Assembly: GCA_965247265.1 (NCBI GenBank)
Contig: OZ252002.1
Coordinates: 124,001-188,000, forward strand
Length of the DNA: 64,000 nucleotides
Reading direction: 5' to 3'
Origin: G965247265 sp965247265
Lineage (GTDB): Bacteria > Pseudomonadota > Gammaproteobacteria > UBA4575
Part shown: in pieces, positions 1-8,952 of the stretch
How the letters are laid out: the number at the start of each line of letters is the position of its first letter
Numbering within the stretch: the first letter of the stretch is position 1
Program-made: the position numbers and the translations under genes
The notes under the pieces: model-generated
What the model was told of the DNA's origin: nothing
Databases searched by the model: none
Seen by the model: the letters and a program-made list of their open reading frames with translations, nothing else

Positions 1-1
1 T

Positions 2-2353
2 GCGGAATCCATACCTGAAATTCGAGTTAAAGACGGCCCTCCTCAAGGCTTTGAAGAATTAGTGCGCCCACAAACAACGGAAGTAGATGTTTATTATGGA
101 GATGAAAAATACGGTAGTGCAATTGCAACATTTACACCTGAAAGTATTAAACTATTATACCCCCACGAAGTAGCTGAGCTAATTCCACATATTCTCGATT
201 CAGCAACCATTACAAAAGCTTTAAGTGGGCCTCTTAATACGAATGCAGCCCATGTGTGTTTATCAGACATTCAACGTGAATGTGGAATTATTGAACCCAA
301 TATTGCAGGTGTAATTTTTGACGAAAGTAGATTTGAACTTCATGTCTTTGTAAATCGATTACAGCTGCAACCACAAGTTATAACTTCAACTAAATTTTTG
401 CCCGAAATTACGACCCCAGAATATTCAAGTGTTAACTCATTTGCCAGCAGTATAAGTGGTGAAGACGGTGAAACTGCTTATACGACAGGAGCAAATCATA
501 TTGTCTCGTACGGTCAATCCAGAATGCAAACGCAATGGGATTACTCGGACACACAAGACTTTAGTGTAGACACATTATCGCTACAGGATGACCGTGCAGG
601 TATTGCAAAGGAGTTAGGTTATTTCAATACAGATACGTTATTTTCTTCATTTACCAGGGAACTAGACGTAGTGGGGGCACGAATTTATAGTTCCACAAAT
701 ATGCGGGCAGATTTGGAGCACTCTCAATCAACAGAAATATTCTTATTTTTAAACTCACGCAGTCAGATTGAAGTATTCAAAGATGACAAACTCATCGATG
801 GTGGATTTTATCAAACTGGAAACCAGCAATTAAATGCTGCGCGCTTGCCGTCCGGATCTTACCCCATCAAGTTGCGCATTATAGATTCCGCTGGTAATAC
901 AAAAGAAGAGCAGTACTTTTTTGTTAAATCAACCATTCTTCCACCCATGGATCAACCTCTTCATTATTTTGAAATCGGGTTACTTGAAAAAAATGATTCG
1001 CACAAAAGTCTTCCTGAATTATCAAACAGCGAGCTTCTACGCCTAGGCACAGCATATCGATTAAAAAACAACTTAGGCGCTTCACTAGAGTTTTTGCACA
1101 CTACGGATAACGATTTACTGCACGGTGGTGTGAGTTATTTTGGACCAGGCTATTTATTGCAAAATTCTGCAATGTTTGGCAAAGAAGGTGAGTGGGGATT
1201 ACAGATGCTTGGACAGTATCGACGAGAAAACTTTTCTTTAAATTTCGACTATCGGCAAGTCGAGTCTGATCCAATTGATGAGAGTGATGTGAAAATCTTG
1301 CCTAGTAAATTCAGTCAGGGAAATATCTCAGCAAATATTCCATTTAGAAAAGGTACTGCAATTTTACGGACACAATTCAAGGACACACCTGATGAAGACA
1401 GCACCGAATCCTATGGTTTCGATTACCGTTACCCTCTATTTAATCGTAACCGGTACTCTATCGAATTTAATTTTGGCTCGGTACTGGAAGAAGATGATTA
1501 CAGCATACAGTCAGGAATTCGAATCTCTAAAACAGCGCCTAATCAATTTTTGAACGTTAATCCAAACTATGTCACAAGAAAGGCAAATGGTGAATCAGAG
1601 CAAGGTCCACAATTATTTGCTGGTATTAACAACAACTATCAACACCCAGATTATGGGAAATTCACAGTCGGAAGTTTTGTGTCCGAAGAATTGGAACGTT
1701 CAACTGTAGGTGCGCGCACGGAAAACGCATGTTCGTATGGTCGTGCAGATGTACAGTTAGAGTGGGTTGATGATGAAGAACGTGGCAACTTTATGCGTTA
1801 CCGTGGCGTACAAAATGCAAATATTTTATCTAATGGTAATCAATTTGCTTTCGGTGAAGACCGTAATGCAAGCAGCGGCGTTATGTTAGATATAAAAGTA
1901 ACACCACAAAATGAACCTTTTGAAATATATGTCGATGGTCAACCAAGAGGGTATGCCAAAGTAGGGCAAAGAACGGTTATACCATTAGCTGCTTTTAATA
2001 CCTATCGTATCAATATACGTTCAAGAAGCAATGGACTATTAGATTTTGATGAAGGGCAAAAAAAAGTAACTTTATACCCAGGTAATGTGCAAACCATTTC
2101 TTATGATGTAAGCCCAATCACTGTTTTGATTACACGTATCTTACTAAAAGACAATAAACCTGCATCCCGAATGCGAATTGAAAATGCTGTGGGTTATGCT
2201 GTAACAGATGAAGACGGTTGGTTACAAGCAGAAATTTCAGAAAAAGAATTTTTACAGCTATCTAAAAACGGAAAAGTTGTCTGCAGAATCGACTTACCCA
2301 AGCTAGAAATCCAGCAAAGTGTAGCTTTTGTTGACTCACTAATTTGTAAATAA
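2..2353 (+). CDS. TcfC/CooC-type fimbrial outer-membrane usher, 5' end outside window
   Basis: The frame is open to the left edge, so the N-terminus and signal peptide are missing; about 783 residues remain. The protein resembles ushers of the alpha (CFA/I, CS1, Tcf) class, which secrete and assemble fimbrial subunits across the outer membrane. It begins in an E-set-like region (VDVYYGDEKYGS), continues as an alternating-strand barrel (for example LGYFNTDTLFSSFTREL, YRLKNNLGASLEFLH) and ends in a small C-terminal domain typical of CooC-like ushers. The expected periplasmic chaperone would lie to the left, outside the window. The stop is only 4 bp from the end of a convergent pilin-like gene. 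Family assignment is from recognised sequence character, not from a search. Confidence 0.8.
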   Translation, partial: AESIPEIRVKDGPPQGFEELVRPQTTEVDVYYGDEKYGSAIATFTPESIKLLYPHEVAELIPHILDSATITKALSGPLNTNAAHVCLSDIQRECGIIEPNIAGVIFDESRFELHVFVNRLQLQPQVITSTKFLPEITTPEYSSVNSFASSISGEDGETAYTTGANHIVSYGQSRMQTQWDYSDTQDFSVDTLSLQDDRAGIAKELGYFNTDTLFSSFTRELDVVGARIYSSTNMRADLEHSQSTEIFLFLNSRSQIEVFKDDKLIDGGFYQTGNQQLNAARLPSGSYPIKLRIIDSAGNTKEEQYFFVKSTILPPMDQPLHYFEIGLLEKNDSHKSLPELSNSELLRLGTAYRLKNNLGASLEFLHTTDNDLLHGGVSYFGPGYLLQNSAMFGKEGEWGLQMLGQYRRENFSLNFDYRQVESDPIDESDVKILPSKFSQGNISANIPFRKGTAILRTQFKDTPDEDSTESYGFDYRYPLFNRNRYSIEFNFGSVLEEDDYSIQSGIRISKTAPNQFLNVNPNYVTRKANGESEQGPQLFAGINNNYQHPDYGKFTVGSFVSEELERSTVGARTENACSYGRADVQLEWVDDEERGNFMRYRGVQNANILSNGNQFAFGEDRNASSGVMLDIKVTPQNEPFEIYVDGQPRGYAKVGQRTVIPLAAFNTYRINIRSRSNGLLDFDEGQKKVTLYPGNVQTISYDVSPITVLITRILLKDNKPASRMRIENAVGYAVTDEDGWLQAEISEKEFLQLSKNGKVVCRIDLPKLEIQQSVAFVDSLICK

Positions 2354-2357
2354 TTAT

Positions 2358-2830
2358 TTATTCAGGCCCGATAATAATTATAACAGTGCCACTATATCGG
2401 CCTGATGATGATCTTTCTAAATCTGTATCTGAAATGATAATTGAAATGTTTGCTGTAGGACGATTGCATTGCTGCTGACGCTGACCATGTCTTCGACCTC
2501 TTAAGCCACCCAATGCTTGCCCAACTTGTAACTCGGTAGCGCCATTTGGACGAGGTCTATCATTAAAAACATGCGATAAGGCAAAAGATCATTTCCATTA
2601 GTTAGTGTAAATGCATTAGATGCAGTGCTTCCATGCGCTGTTACTTGATATGGAGCAGGAGGAGATATTGATACGCATATATTTGAATTTGTTTGCAAGG
2701 GTCCTGCACCAAGCACCCATCTTCCTAAGTTAAAATCTTGTAGCCCAAATACGCGTATGTCAGAAAAAAGAATTGTAGGACAACATAACAAAGATATTAT
2801 GAGTAACCAGCATATTCGATGCTCGGTCAT
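2358..2830 (-). pseudogene. Spore-coat-U-like fimbrial subunit, frameshifted
   Basis: Starting at ATG 2830 the frame gives a signal-peptide-like N-terminus and the motif AFTLTNGNDLLPYRMF, then stops at 2501. In the other frame the reading resumes as FNDRPRPNG and later CNRPTANISIIISDTDL and RYSGTVIIIIGPE, ending at 2358. This is the conserved C-terminal half seen in the neighbouring subunit (NDVVGTG, NRLNANIEIEIT, YTGTLTLLV). One extra T in the five-T run (2565-2569 on the complement) would restore one 157-residue protein. It is the last gene of a three-subunit minus-strand cluster, 36 bp after its paralogue. It may be a real slippage mutation or a sequencing error. Confidence 0.75.
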
Positions 2831-2866
2831 ATCGTTAAAGACCCATTAAATTGAACGTTGATAAGA

Positions 2867-3487
2867 CTAGTCGGGAATCACAAGCAGTGTCAATGTTCCC
2901 GTATAGTTACCACCGGTAGCGGTCTGTAATTCAGTGTTTGTAATCTCAATTTCAATGTTTGCATTAAGCCGATTACAATTATTTCGGTTTTGGGCAAATG
3001 AAGGAACACTACCAGTCTGACCATTTATTATTAAACCAGGACTTAATTGCACATTTCCACCAGTACCTACTACATCATTCCAATAGACATTATAATATAT
3101 TTGATCTGTACCATTCGTAAGCGTAAATGCTGAGGGATCAAATCCATCTCCATCTCCAGATGCACTTACTGCATATGGTGAACTAAAATTAGTTTTCCCT
3201 ATACAAACATCGTCATTATCAGTTAGCGTACCATCCCCTAAGTTCCAAATACCAAAGTTAAAATCTCTTAGGCCGTGAATAATTATTGTTTCGTCTATTA
3301 TAATATTCACATCTATAGAACCAGATAAAGTACTGCCCAATGATCCTTGAGTAGCGGCCTGCCCAACTGATATTGAAAAATAACATAGCAGTAAAATAAA
3401 TAAACTGCTTGAAAGAAGAGTTATTATAAAGTGAGGGAAATTATTATTTAAAAATTTTCTCTGTAAATATGATAATTTTGACACCAT
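2867..3487 (-). CDS. Spore-coat-U (SCPU)-like secreted fimbrial subunit
   Basis: A 206-residue protein with a hydrophobic export segment (about residues 19-43, ending GQAA) and one SCPU-like beta domain. Visible hallmarks are a conserved Cys (NDDVCIGK), the AFTLTNGTDQIYYNVYWND block, a second Cys (NNCNRLNANIEI) and the C-terminal strand YTGTLTLLVIPD. SCPU proteins include Csu-type pilins, assembled by the chaperone-usher route by donor-strand exchange. The N-terminal TQGSLGSTLSGSIDV is shared with the upstream gene at 3565-4110, so the three genes look like tandem duplicates. The usher faces this cluster and is not in the same transcript. The exact subunit role (major, minor, tip) cannot be assigned. 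Confidence 0.75.
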   Translation of the reverse strand: MVSKLSYLQRKFLNNNFPHFIITLLSSSLFILLLCYFSISVGQAATQGSLGSTLSGSIDVNIIIDETIIIHGLRDFNFGIWNLGDGTLTDNDDVCIGKTNFSSPYAVSASGDGDGFDPSAFTLTNGTDQIYYNVYWNDVVGTGGNVQLSPGLIINGQTGSVPSFAQNRNNCNRLNANIEIEITNTELQTATGGNYTGTLTLLVIPD

Positions 3488-3564
3488 TGCTTATCTACGT
3501 AAAAAAGCCAGCAGAAAATTCTGTTGGCATTTTTACATCGTAAAAGCTACTTATGACTCTTAAC

Positions 3565-4110
3565 TTATCGAGGTGCAACCAAAATAGTTAAAGTGTCTGT
3601 GTACGTACCAGAAACTACAGCAGCTAAGTCTGCATCTAGAACTGTAATTGCAATTGTAGATTGTGGTGCACCGCCACATGTTGGTGATAAAGTGTTAGCA
3701 TTGGTGAAACTAGCATTGTCTAGTACAGCATTATCCATATCAACTGCACCAGAAACACTGTCATTGAAGGTAACATCATAATCGACTGTTGTGCCCGCAT
3801 CATCTAGTCTAAATATTGCTCCTGCTCCATTTAAACTGGTAATTGTCACCTCAAAAAGACCCGAACCGCCGTTGCGATATACACATGCTGTGGTATTTCC
3901 GGTGAAGTTAGAACCAGGCACATAAGGTCCAGTGATATCAACAAGACCAGAAATTTGAATCTGATCACCAACACCAACACTGATATCAACTGTACCAGTA
4001 GAGCTTGTACCTAAAGTACCTTGTGTTGCAGCCATCACTGATCCTGCAGCTATAAATGCGCCTGCAACTATAAAGCCTTTGATCGCTTTTTCGATTTTAT
4101 TCATATCCAT
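3565..4110 (-). CDS. Probable major pilin/SCPU-like fimbrial subunit
   Basis: The start is placed at ATG 4110, preceded by AGGA with 8 bp spacing; the open frame extends 27 codons further upstream but without support. The 181-residue product has a clean signal peptide (residues 1 to about 29, ending SVMA), mature N-terminus ATQGTLGTSSTGTVDISV, two cysteines (TACVYRN and SPTCGGAP) and the closing strand YTDTLTILVAPR. The small-residue-rich composition and first position in the cluster suggest the most expressed subunit, but that is inference. It is less like classical SCPU domains than its neighbour at 2867-3487, with which it shares the N-terminal pattern and the final strand. The 228 bp upstream probably carry the promoter. 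Confidence 0.7.
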   Translation of the reverse strand: MDMNKIEKAIKGFIVAGAFIAAGSVMAATQGTLGTSSTGTVDISVGVGDQIQISGLVDITGPYVPGSNFTGNTTACVYRNGGSGLFEVTITSLNGAGAIFRLDDAGTTVDYDVTFNDSVSGAVDMDNAVLDNASFTNANTLSPTCGGAPQSTIAITVLDADLAAVVSGTYTDTLTILVAPR

Positions 4111-4419
4111 TTGAACGTTCCTAATTAGATTATTAAAAGTCTCCCGAGCGCACTCGGACATATACAAATCTATTTCTTGATTTAAGTACACTTAGAATGA
4201 CTTAAATTTCAGATTTATGACGTAAAGTATAGCGGTAGGGATTATTTTTGATCGTCAATGCCGATGAAATTATCCCCTTACGTTACAATTGGTTAGCAGC
4301 AGTGTTAAAGTGTTTGAACAAGTCAGAAAGTGACAAAAATGGTCCAACTTAACACCCCTTTCATCTGCACTTAATGCTATTTCATTTTTAAGTTTTGAAA
4401 AACTTAGTAGAAAAGTCCT

Positions 4420-4739
4420 TTGAAAATTGATGAAAAACTAAATGATTTTGGAGTATTACGACTGTTGTTAATACTCGCAGCTATCATCATCGCAGCACTG
4501 GCCCCTGAACCCGGCACGGCCACTGCACGCAGCGGTTGGCAAATGGTACCCACTTTAATTGCGCCTGCCATGGCACCCTTGGTATTCATGGGCTACTGTT
4601 TGATTTTATGATGTGTCGCATTCGAATGAGCGATAGACAAAACTTTAAGAAATTCCGCATGGTAAGTTATGTCGAGCTTGTTACTGTTGTTTTATTCGTA
4701 CTGATATGGCTACCCTTTTTTTTAGCCATAGGAAAGTAA
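4420..4739 (+). pseudogene. Small integral membrane protein, frameshifted, upstream of SpmAB-like gene
   Basis: Two overlapping frames make one plausible protein of about 105 residues with three hydrophobic segments: the first frame (TTG 4420) gives VLRLLLILAAIIIAALAP and LIAPAMAPLVFMG, and the second gives LLFDFMMCRIRMSDRQ and VVLFVLIWLPFFLAIGK, ending at 4739. One extra G in the GGG at 4590-4592 would join them as FMG-LLFDF. The gene sits 18 bp before the SpmA/SpmB-like gene on the same strand, suggesting co-transcription. I do not recognise a named family, and the function is unknown. Either a real frameshift or a base-call error explains the break. Confidence 0.55.
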
Positions 4740-4757
4740 TCGTTATAAATTTAATTC

Positions 4758-5987
4758 ATGCTTAATTACATTTGGTTTGGTTTTTTTGCTGCAGCGTTTA
4801 TCAGCTGCATTTACCAAGCGTTAATTCACGACAACAATGCAATCTTCACTCAAGTGGTGCAAGCCACATTTGACATGGCCTCATTCAGTGTTGAAATTGC
4901 GTTGGGACTAATCGGCGTACTGTGCTTATGGTTGGGGTTTTTTACGATTGCAGAGCGTGCAGGATTCATTGAACTTTTAACAAAACTGTTTCGACCGCTA
5001 TTCAAACAATTGATGCCTGACGTGCCCAGCGACCATCCCGCCATCGGCTCGGTTACCATGAACATGGCGGCTAATATGCTTGGACTTGATAATGCTGCCA
5101 CACCACTGGGTCTTAAGGCCATGCAAGACTTGCAATCACTCAATCCAGATAAAACCATTGCGAGCAATGCACAAATTTTATTTCTCGTACTAAATACATC
5201 TTCAGTTACATTATTACCTGTAACCATTTTTTTGTTTCGTGCACAACAAGGCTCAAGCGACCCTACAGCTGTATTTATCCCGATACTACTCGCAACGTGT
5301 GCATCCACACTGGCAGGGCTTTTACTTGTTGCCTACATACAGGGCCTTAAGTTATTCAATAAAACAGTGTTGCTATATTTTCTCGGACTTGGGCTAATCA
5401 TCGGCTTGCTGCTAAGTTACTTATTTTTTGGCAATTCAACAGACCTGGGAGCACGATCTAGTTTATTAGGCAATCTTCTTCTATTTCTTGTCATAATGAC
5501 TTTCTTGACGATGGGCATTTTGCGAAAAATAAATGTGTACGATGCTTTTATTGATGGCGCCAAACAAGGCTTTGATGTAGCAGTAAAAATAATTCCTTAT
5601 TTGGTTGCGATGTTAGTCGCAATTGGTGTGTTACGTGCCAGCATGCTTTTAGATGAAATACTCGCAACATTGGAAAAAATTATTGCTGCACTTGGAATTA
5701 ATACAGACTTTGTAGCTGCATTACCCACCGCACTAATGCGACCCTTTTCTGGAAGTGGTGCCCGCGCAATGATGTTAGAGACCATGAATACCTATGGTGT
5801 TGACTCTTTTGCGGCTAATGTTGCAGCCACTATTCAAGGTAGTACTGAAACAACTTTTTATGTGCTGGCAATTTATTTTGGCAGCGTGGGCATACAACGT
5901 GTGCGCCATGCGATTGGATGTGGATTATTTGCAGATTTTATCGGAATTGTAACTGCAATATTTGTAGGTTACTGGTTTTTTACTTAG
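4758..5987 (+). CDS. Fused SpmA/SpmB-like nucleoside-recognition (Gate) domain membrane protein
   Basis: A 409-residue polytopic membrane protein carrying two related halves. The N-terminal half holds the motif SVTMNMAANMLGLDNAATP, typical of spore maturation protein A, and the C-terminal half holds PTALMRPFSGSGARAMMLE and GSTETTFYVLAIYFG, typical of SpmB. Gammaproteobacteria often encode the two as one protein; they do not sporulate, so the sporulation name is historical. The role is thought to be transport-related (Gate domain), but the substrate is unknown. It follows a small membrane-protein gene by 18 bp. Length and motifs look intact. Confidence 0.85.
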   Translation: MLNYIWFGFFAAAFISCIYQALIHDNNAIFTQVVQATFDMASFSVEIALGLIGVLCLWLGFFTIAERAGFIELLTKLFRPLFKQLMPDVPSDHPAIGSVTMNMAANMLGLDNAATPLGLKAMQDLQSLNPDKTIASNAQILFLVLNTSSVTLLPVTIFLFRAQQGSSDPTAVFIPILLATCASTLAGLLLVAYIQGLKLFNKTVLLYFLGLGLIIGLLLSYLFFGNSTDLGARSSLLGNLLLFLVIMTFLTMGILRKINVYDAFIDGAKQGFDVAVKIIPYLVAMLVAIGVLRASMLLDEILATLEKIIAALGINTDFVAALPTALMRPFSGSGARAMMLETMNTYGVDSFAANVAATIQGSTETTFYVLAIYFGSVGIQRVRHAIGCGLFADFIGIVTAIFVGYWFFT

Positions 5988-6011
5988 CACATTCTTTAAA
6001 TATCAAGAAGT

Positions 6012-6347
6012 CTATTCATTTATTAACGTAGCAATTAAATTTTCTATTTGTTTTGCACGTGGATCGCCCTCATGGGTTTCCCCCACAAATGCTCCGCGAA
6101 TTTTGCCGTGCTTATCTACAATATAATATGCAGGCCAATATTGGTTATTTAAAGATCGCCAGTAGGCAAAATCATTGTCCATCATTACAGGATGGTGCAG
6201 CATAAACTTATTAATTTTTTCAACCACATTAGCGCGTTCTTTTTCATGATCGAATTCAGGCGTGTGGATGCCTATGACTTGAAAATCGTTCGCTGCAAAC
6301 TTTTCTTCTACGCTTGTTAACCAAGGAAACGACCGGTAACAATTCCA
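6012..6347 (-). pseudogene. Remnant of a thioredoxin/TlpA-like redoxin, 5' end lost
   Basis: Read from a TAA at 6348-6350 without any ATG start, the frame gives WNCYRSFPWLTSVEEKF, then VIGIHTPEFDHEKERANVV, HHPVMMDNDFAYW, WPAYYIVDKHGKIRGAF and a normal end. These are the second half of a thioredoxin-fold redoxin that contains a cis-Pro (WPAYY) loop. The N-terminal strands and signal peptide are absent. A late GTG at 6227 would give only 71 residues and cut the fold, so it is unlikely to be a genuine start. I read this as a decayed gene. Confidence 0.65.
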
Positions 6348-6815
6348 TTAATCATGGAGTCTGACTTTAAAGGACTCTCAATTAAATCATGGGATTGCAG
6401 TTTAGATGACTCTAACACCTCCTGAAATCCCGATTTATCTGGCAGTTATTCTGTCAGTTAGCTTAGAGGTATAAGCCAAAATTGGAGCATTTCCCTTGCT
6501 GTACTTAAACAGCTATTTCAGTCTCAATCTACATGTGTGGTGGAGTTTTTTATCTAGGGTTGAAATGTATTTGGAAAGGGGGGTGCGTCCGATCGATTAG
6601 GGTTCATTAATATCTAGATTATGGGTGTCTCGGAATATTTTTTTATAAATATTTTTAATTTTTTAAATGTCCGCTTTCGGCCAATAGCGGTCATTCACTA
6701 TTTTTAGGAGCCAATCACATACGTTTAAAATAAGTGATTTATATCAATACAGCTTCGTATCTATTGATTAATCTTTAGTATAATAATTACCAATCACTCA
6801 GTTGGATTAACAATA
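6348..6815. other. Intergenic, no gene recognised
   Basis: Short frames only, none with a recognisable product. It contains one palindromic repeat (6666-6696) and an AT-rich stretch before the ion-channel gene that probably holds its promoter. It is probably partly the debris of the decayed redoxin gene to the left. Confidence 0.4.
6666..6696. repeat. Palindromic intergenic repeat, type B
   Basis: Arms AATGTCCGCT and AGCGGTCATT around the loop TTCGGCCAAT. Same family as the repeats at 9213-9244, 12984-13015 and 18197-18228. Confidence 0.85.
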
Positions 6816-7817
6816 ATGAAAAGTTCCATCTTTGTCATTTGGCTAGTTTCAATTTTAGCAATCAGTACCACTGCTTTCGCAGATATATCACGTCCAATTA
6901 GTAGCGAGGGTGATCCAACTAAAATAATGATTAAGATAATCTTGGTGGATGTTGACGATGTAGATGGGGCCAGTCAATCTTTCGAGGCAAATGTGTATTA
7001 CGAATTACGCTGGAACGACCCTCGACTCATCCAAAATGATATTAATTTAATTTCACAACCGTTGACTGATATTTGGCATCCTCGTATTCAGATAATCAAT
7101 CAGCAAAGAATATGGAAGTCCATGCCGGACAAAGTTGAGATTTCGTCGAATGGAGATGTAATTTATCGTCAACGTGTATGGGGATACTTCTCGCAGCCTC
7201 TCGAATTGAGTGACTTTCCTTTTGATCAGCAATTATTTGAGATCAGGTTTACCGCGGTTGGCTTTGAATCAGAGGAAGTCAAGTTAGTGGCTGACCCCAA
7301 AAGTGAAATTTCTAAACAATTATCTCTTCCAGACTGGGATGTCGTTGACTGGAAAGTGGAAACTAGCTCTAATCAATTTTTATTAGATGAAGAAACACAC
7401 GATGTGGTTACGTTGTCTTTTAAAGCAGATCGTCGTGCTGGCTATTTTATAGGTAAGGTTATTATTCCACTGATCTTAATTGTTGCAATGTCTTGGGTCG
7501 TATTCTGGATTGATCCAAAAGCATCGGGAACAATGATCAGCGTTGCTGTCACCGCAATGTTGACTCTCATAGCATATCGATTCGCGGTTGGTGCGAACTT
7601 GCCAAAGGTGGGTTATATGACACGCCTTGACTTATTTATTCTTGGATCGAGCATCATGGTTTTCGCGAGCTTGATACAAGTCTTGATTACATCCCACTTT
7701 GCCAATTCAGACAGGCTTACTTTGGCTCGTAACATCGATCGCTGGTGTCGATGGCTGTACCCGCTTGTATTAATCCTTATAGGATTGGAAACTCTGGTAC
7801 TGCGATCTGTATTATAA
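6816..7817 (+). CDS. Prokaryotic pentameric ligand-gated ion channel (Cys-loop receptor homologue)
   Basis: 333 residues: signal peptide (1-22, ending AFA), an extracellular beta-sandwich of about 200 residues and four membrane helices. Diagnostic points are the loop FPFDQQ, the equivalent of the Cys-loop FPxD core but without its cysteines, as usual for bacterial members; the YYELRWNDPRL and IWHPRI blocks; M1 (IGKVIIPLILIVAMSWVVFWI), M2 (SGTMISVAVTAMLTLIAYRF), M3 (LDLFILGSSIMVFASLIQVL) and M4 near the C-terminus (WLYPLVLILIGLETLVL). Like GLIC/ELIC it lacks the long intracellular M3-M4 domain. It should form a homopentameric channel in the inner membrane gated by an unknown periplasmic ligand or pH. 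It stands alone, facing an MscS gene, with a palindromic repeat at its 3' side. Confidence 0.9.
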   Translation: MKSSIFVIWLVSILAISTTAFADISRPISSEGDPTKIMIKIILVDVDDVDGASQSFEANVYYELRWNDPRLIQNDINLISQPLTDIWHPRIQIINQQRIWKSMPDKVEISSNGDVIYRQRVWGYFSQPLELSDFPFDQQLFEIRFTAVGFESEEVKLVADPKSEISKQLSLPDWDVVDWKVETSSNQFLLDEETHDVVTLSFKADRRAGYFIGKVIIPLILIVAMSWVVFWIDPKASGTMISVAVTAMLTLIAYRFAVGANLPKVGYMTRLDLFILGSSIMVFASLIQVLITSHFANSDRLTLARNIDRWCRWLYPLVLILIGLETLVLRSVL

Positions 7818-7850
7818 AAATTGAAGCAGCAGCGTTAATTCAAAATAAAT

Positions 7851-7882
7851 GAATGTTCGCTTTGGGTCGTTAGCGGACATTC
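7851..7882. repeat. Palindromic intergenic repeat, type A
   Basis: Arms GAATGTTCGCT and AGCGGACATTC around the loop TTGGGTCGTT, 34 bp after the ion-channel stop codon. It may act as the transcript end. Confidence 0.85.
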
Positions 7883-8022
7883 GACTAAATCTAATGAACT
7901 GGTAGTATGTATAAAAAGCAGACGTTCAACGGCGAAGCTCACAAGGGCGCAGCCTGCTGCGCATCATCTTGGAGCGTATTTTTAGCTATACTCCTCTGGA
8001 TTACAAAATTATCGATTGCCCG

Positions 8023-8523
8023 CTACTGATGAACAGTGATTGGATCTGTAAATAATTTTGAATTCGGAATGAGTACCTTATTCCCCTTACAATCAAGCTC
8101 CGCGTATCGTAAGTCAATAGAAATAACAGTGCCCTCGTAACCCGATACTTTTATACGGTTTCCTATCTCGAATGGTCGATATAGCAATATGAGGACGCCA
8201 GCAAGAAGATTGGAAATAGTATCTTTCAGAGCGAAGCCAAGTGCAAATCCCGTCAACCCCAGACCGGCCACAAGCGCGGATACATTAATACCTAACGTTC
8301 CGAGTGCAGTAACAAAGCCGAAGACTATAAGTGTAATACTGCTTGTACGAGTAAGTAAGTAAGTAAGATTGCCATCTAATTTCGATCGCTTAGCTGCTCT
8401 AGCGATTATTCTTTTTACTAATTTCACAAGTATAAAGAAAACGACTAAAATCACGACAACTCCGATTACTCTCGGCACCCAAAGAGTCGCTTCGTCAAGC
8501 AAATTTTGTACTAGATGTTCCAC
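8023..8523 (-). CDS. Short MscS-family mechanosensitive channel
   Basis: 166 residues from a GTG start with an AGAGG ribosome-binding site upstream. Two N-terminal hydrophobic helices (VIGVVVILVVFFILVKLV; ITLIVFGFVTALGTLG) precede the Gly/Ala-rich pore helix GLTGFALGFALKDTISNLLAG and the start of the beta domain (YRPFEIGNRIKVSGYEGTV, LIPNSKLF). This is the MscS core. The protein ends right after the beta domain, lacking the C-terminal alpha/beta vestibule of E. coli MscS (286 residues), so it is at the short end of the family. Expected role: release of solutes on hypo-osmotic shock. It is convergent with the ion channel at 6816-7817. Confidence 0.88.
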   Translation of the reverse strand: MEHLVQNLLDEATLWVPRVIGVVVILVVFFILVKLVKRIIARAAKRSKLDGNLTYLLTRTSSITLIVFGFVTALGTLGINVSALVAGLGLTGFALGFALKDTISNLLAGVLILLYRPFEIGNRIKVSGYEGTVISIDLRYAELDCKGNKVLIPNSKLFTDPITVHQ

Positions 8524-8656
8524 AAGCTACTAACCTCTGCTTGTCCTTCTCAAAGACATAGCTAACAGTATATTAAATGGACCGTTGGGTCCTTTTACAT
8601 CCCCGGCCATTTTGGCAGGAATTCCTGAGGCAGACCATTGTTTTTGACTAAGCCGT

Positions 8657-8687
8657 GAATGTCCGCTTTGGGTCGTTAGCGGTCATT
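8657..8687. repeat. Palindromic intergenic repeat, type A
   Basis: GAATGTCCGCT, loop TTGGGTCGTT, AGCGGTCATT. Its right end overlaps the stop codon of the minus-strand gene at 8683-8952, so the repeat supplies the end of that reading frame. Confidence 0.8.
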
Positions 8688-8952
8688 TAGTCAAACTAGC
8701 TTCATGGCAATTTCGGTGATTCGCAAAATCGAGCTTGTGATTTCTAATCTTTGCATCAACAGCTACATTACCAGCATCCCATGCAAAGGAAAGTGCACTG
8801 TCTTTTTCTGAAAAGGTCCGCATAAAATTTAGTTTTATCGTTTTCTCTCCTGATTTGAATAATGTAACAACAGGACAGAACATCCCAAAGTCTTTCCGGA
8901 ATGCGTTATATAGAATTGTATAGCCTTTATATTTTCTCAGATCGGCTTTCAC
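8683..8952 (-). CDS. Hypothetical 89-residue protein
   Basis: A GTG start and no clear ribosome-binding site. The product is small, basic and soluble, with no signal peptide or membrane segment; it contains KYKGYTILYNAF, CPVVTLFKSGEKTIKL and FSEKDSALSFAWDAG. The last part resembles the pattern of small proteins with an aromatic-rich beta sheet followed by a helix, but I do not recognise a family. The final codons are formed inside a palindromic repeat, so the native C-terminus may have been changed by its insertion. Confidence 0.45.
   Translation of the reverse strand: MKADLRKYKGYTILYNAFRKDFGMFCPVVTLFKSGEKTIKLNFMRTFSEKDSALSFAWDAGNVAVDAKIRNHKLDFANHRNCHEASLTK

Noticed and set aside
6348..6480. 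Frame of 42 codons overlapping the redoxin remnant in another frame
   Set aside because: Short, with no recognisable homology; an incidental reading.
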